Of a DNA stretch of 64,000 nt, positions 62,700 through 64,000 are shown in pieces. Origin of the DNA: Halorussus pelagicus (GTDB taxonomy: Archaea; Halobacteriota; Halobacteria; Halobacteriales; Haladaptataceae). The stretch's first letter is position 1. Each line of letters starts with the position of its first letter. Below the pieces are notes generated by a model that saw only the letters and a list, made by a program, of their open reading frames with translations, did no database searches and was not told where the DNA came from. Where the stretch lies: the NCBI RefSeq assembly GCF_004087835.1, contig NZ_CP035119.1, forward strand, positions 1,116,001-1,180,000. The letters are read 5' to 3'. The position numbers and the translations under genes were made by a program.

Positions 62700-62908
62700 T
62701 ACTACGTTCTAGCCCCTCCGAAGGGTAAGTAACCTTTGACCTCGCGTCTAAGCCGATAGTGTCTGCGAGCGAGGCGTCGTCTCCGAATCGTTCCCTGTCA
62801 ATTTCGGGGGACAAGTTCGTACGATTCATCTGCGATTATTCTCGCGTTCGGAACCGACGCGCTCACAGTCACCCCAAACACCCAAATATGTCGCCTCCGA
62901 CGGACTAA

Positions 62909-62917
62909 CTTTATATG
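62909..62917 (+). promoter_or_regulatory. TATA box of the MinD/ParA-family gene
   Basis: The sequence ctttatatg at about 62908-62916 lies about 35-40 bases upstream of the ATG at 62950, close to the expected distance for a short-leader transcript. It is the only TATA-like match in the 250-base interval after prf1. Confidence 0.5.
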
Positions 62918-62949
62918 CGTGTCATGGTTCGATTGGGACAACGAGTATC

Positions 62950-64000
62950 ATGTCCGACACGGTTTACGCGATAGCGAGCGGCAAAGGAGGTGTCGGGAAG
63001 ACGACGACTGCGATCAACCTCGGGGCGATGCTGGCCGACCGGGGCAACTCCGTCGTCGTCGTGGACACCGACCTCGGGATGGCGAACCTCGCGGACTTCC
63101 TCGATTTCGAGATCGAGACGCCGACGCTCCACGAGGTGCTGGCGGGCGAGGCCGATGTCGAGGAGGCCGTCTACCGAGCGCCCGGCGACATCGACGTGCT
63201 ACCGAGCGCGACCGACATCGAGGCGTTCGTCAAGTCCGACCCCGCGAACTTGCAGGGCGTCGTGGAATCGCTCCGCGAGACGTACGACTACATCCTGCTC
63301 GACACGGGCGCTGGCGTCAGCTTCGACACGCTCGTTCCGCTGGCGCTCGCGGACGGCGTCCTCCTCGTGGCGACCCCCGACGTGGCTTCGGTCCGGGATA
63401 CCGCCAAGACCGGCGAACTCGCCGAGCGCGTCGAGAGCGAGGTCCGCGGCGCGGTCCTGACCCAGCGAAGTAGCGACATTCTGAACGCCGACGACGTGGA
63501 GGAAACCCTCGGCGCGGAAGTCCTGGGCGTCGTCCCGCAGGACGAGGCGGTTCCGATGGGTATCGACGCCGGGCGACCGCTCGCCGCGTTCGCCCCCAAC
63601 GCGCCCGCCGGGCAGGCCTACCGCGACCTCGCGGCGATCCTCATCGGCGAAGCCGACCCCGACCCCGAACTCGAAGCGGTCGCCGACGGGGAGACCGACG
63701 AAGGAGTCGGTCCCGCCGACGGCCGCGGCGCTACCGACGAAGACGCCGACGAGAACGCTGGCAGCGCCACCGACCCGACGGAGAGCGATGCATTCGACAT
63801 GGCGTCGGCGGGCAACGCGGTATCGACGGATAGCGCGACAGCGGACGGCGCATCCTCGTCGGACGCCGAGTCGTCTGCGAGCGAGGCGGTAGAGACCAAC
63901 GCCGACGACCCGCTCAGTGCCGACGCCGCCCAGAACGTCCGGCGGGCGCTCGGCGACGAGTCCGGCGACGCTGACGCGCTGTTCGGCGGCCAGTCAACCG
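62950..64000 (+). CDS. MinD/ParA-family ATPase (3' end outside window)
   Basis: The first 350 residues of a MinD/ParA-type ATPase, starting at ATG 62950 (MSDTVYAIASGKGGVGKTTT). The deviant Walker A KGGVGKTT is at 11-18, with a second signature Lys before it. Switch and Walker B regions are VVVDTDLGMANLADFL and YDYILLDTGAGVSFDTLVPL. The ATPase core ends near residue 235. It is followed by a long acidic, Ser/Ala/Asp-rich tail (from about 240) reaching ADAAQNVRRALGDESGD at the edge. Extended-tail MinD paralogues are known in haloarchaea, where they position motility and chemotaxis machinery, but which paralogue this is cannot be told here. Confidence 0.92.
   Translation, partial: MSDTVYAIASGKGGVGKTTTAINLGAMLADRGNSVVVVDTDLGMANLADFLDFEIETPTLHEVLAGEADVEEAVYRAPGDIDVLPSATDIEAFVKSDPANLQGVVESLRETYDYILLDTGAGVSFDTLVPLALADGVLLVATPDVASVRDTAKTGELAERVESEVRGAVLTQRSSDILNADDVEETLGAEVLGVVPQDEAVPMGIDAGRPLAAFAPNAPAGQAYRDLAAILIGEADPDPELEAVADGETDEGVGPADGRGATDEDADENAGSATDPTESDAFDMASAGNAVSTDSATADGASSSDAESSASEAVETNADDPLSADAAQNVRRALGDESGDADALFGGQST

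Noticed and set aside
1-64000. CRISPR arrays, rRNA genes, inteins
   Set aside because: No regularly spaced direct repeats, no rRNA sequence and no intein motifs in atpA, atpB or other common targets were seen.

Overview
The window is chromosomal DNA of a haloarchaeon (class Halobacteria); the genus cannot be fixed from the sequence alone. The evidence is high GC with very acidic proteins, mostly leaderless genes with a TATA box about 25-30 bases before the start codon, an archaeal A-type ATP synthase, RPA with its RPA-associated protein, archaeal release factor aRF1, a Tfx-type regulator, a bat-like HTH regulator and many small haloarchaea-only families.

Layout. 1-3.5 kb: truncated SLC13-type permease, HalOD1-type protein, Ski2-like helicase. 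3.6-4.5 kb: UPF0175 / PIN-like toxin-antitoxin pair. 4.7-7.4 kb: small protein, cupin, then a candidate ribosomally made peptide cluster: a 33-residue peptide gene missing from ordinary ORF calls (5388-5489), an M50 protease with a PqqD-like N-terminus, and an ATP-grasp ligase resembling graspetide synthetases. 7.4-8.7 kb: stand-alone TnpB. 8.9-10.7 kb: M50-CBS protease and SRAP protein. 10.8-12.1 kb: structured GC-rich spacer, HNH endonuclease, tRNA-His. 12.2-16.9 kb: DUF5814-type protein and an AT-rich patch of secreted or membrane unknowns around an RHH protein and an MscS channel. 17-23.4 kb: regulator plus the hutUGIH histidine-degradation operon. 23.6-25.8 kb: rpa3/rpap3-like pair. 25.8-29.7 kb: sugar nucleotidyltransferase, small proteins, a chemotaxis transducer and its small membrane partner. 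29.8-34.5 kb: dph6, SDR, DUF3800-like protein, Tfx, TRAM and small membrane or zinc proteins. 34.6-50.7 kb: the ATP synthase locus atpHIKECFAB and atpD, split by a 7-kb gene for a 2337-residue surface protein. 50.9-64 kb: methyltransferase, pilin, secreted proteins, membrane HTH regulator, etfBA, calcium-repeat metalloprotease, polyprenyl synthase, DUF373 protein, radical SAM protein, transposase remnant, aRF1, and a MinD/ParA ATPase cut by the window edge.

How the genes work together. The hut genes form a tightly overlapping operon converting histidine to glutamate, with a divergent HTH regulator. The atp genes (minus strand, overlapping ends) encode the proton-driven A1Ao ATP synthase. RPA and Rpap form a single-stranded DNA binding pair. 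EtfBA carries electrons to the quinone pool. The most unusual assembly is the peptide / M50-PqqD / ATP-grasp cluster at 5.4-7.4 kb, which looks like an archaeal peptide-modification system of a kind I do not recognise.
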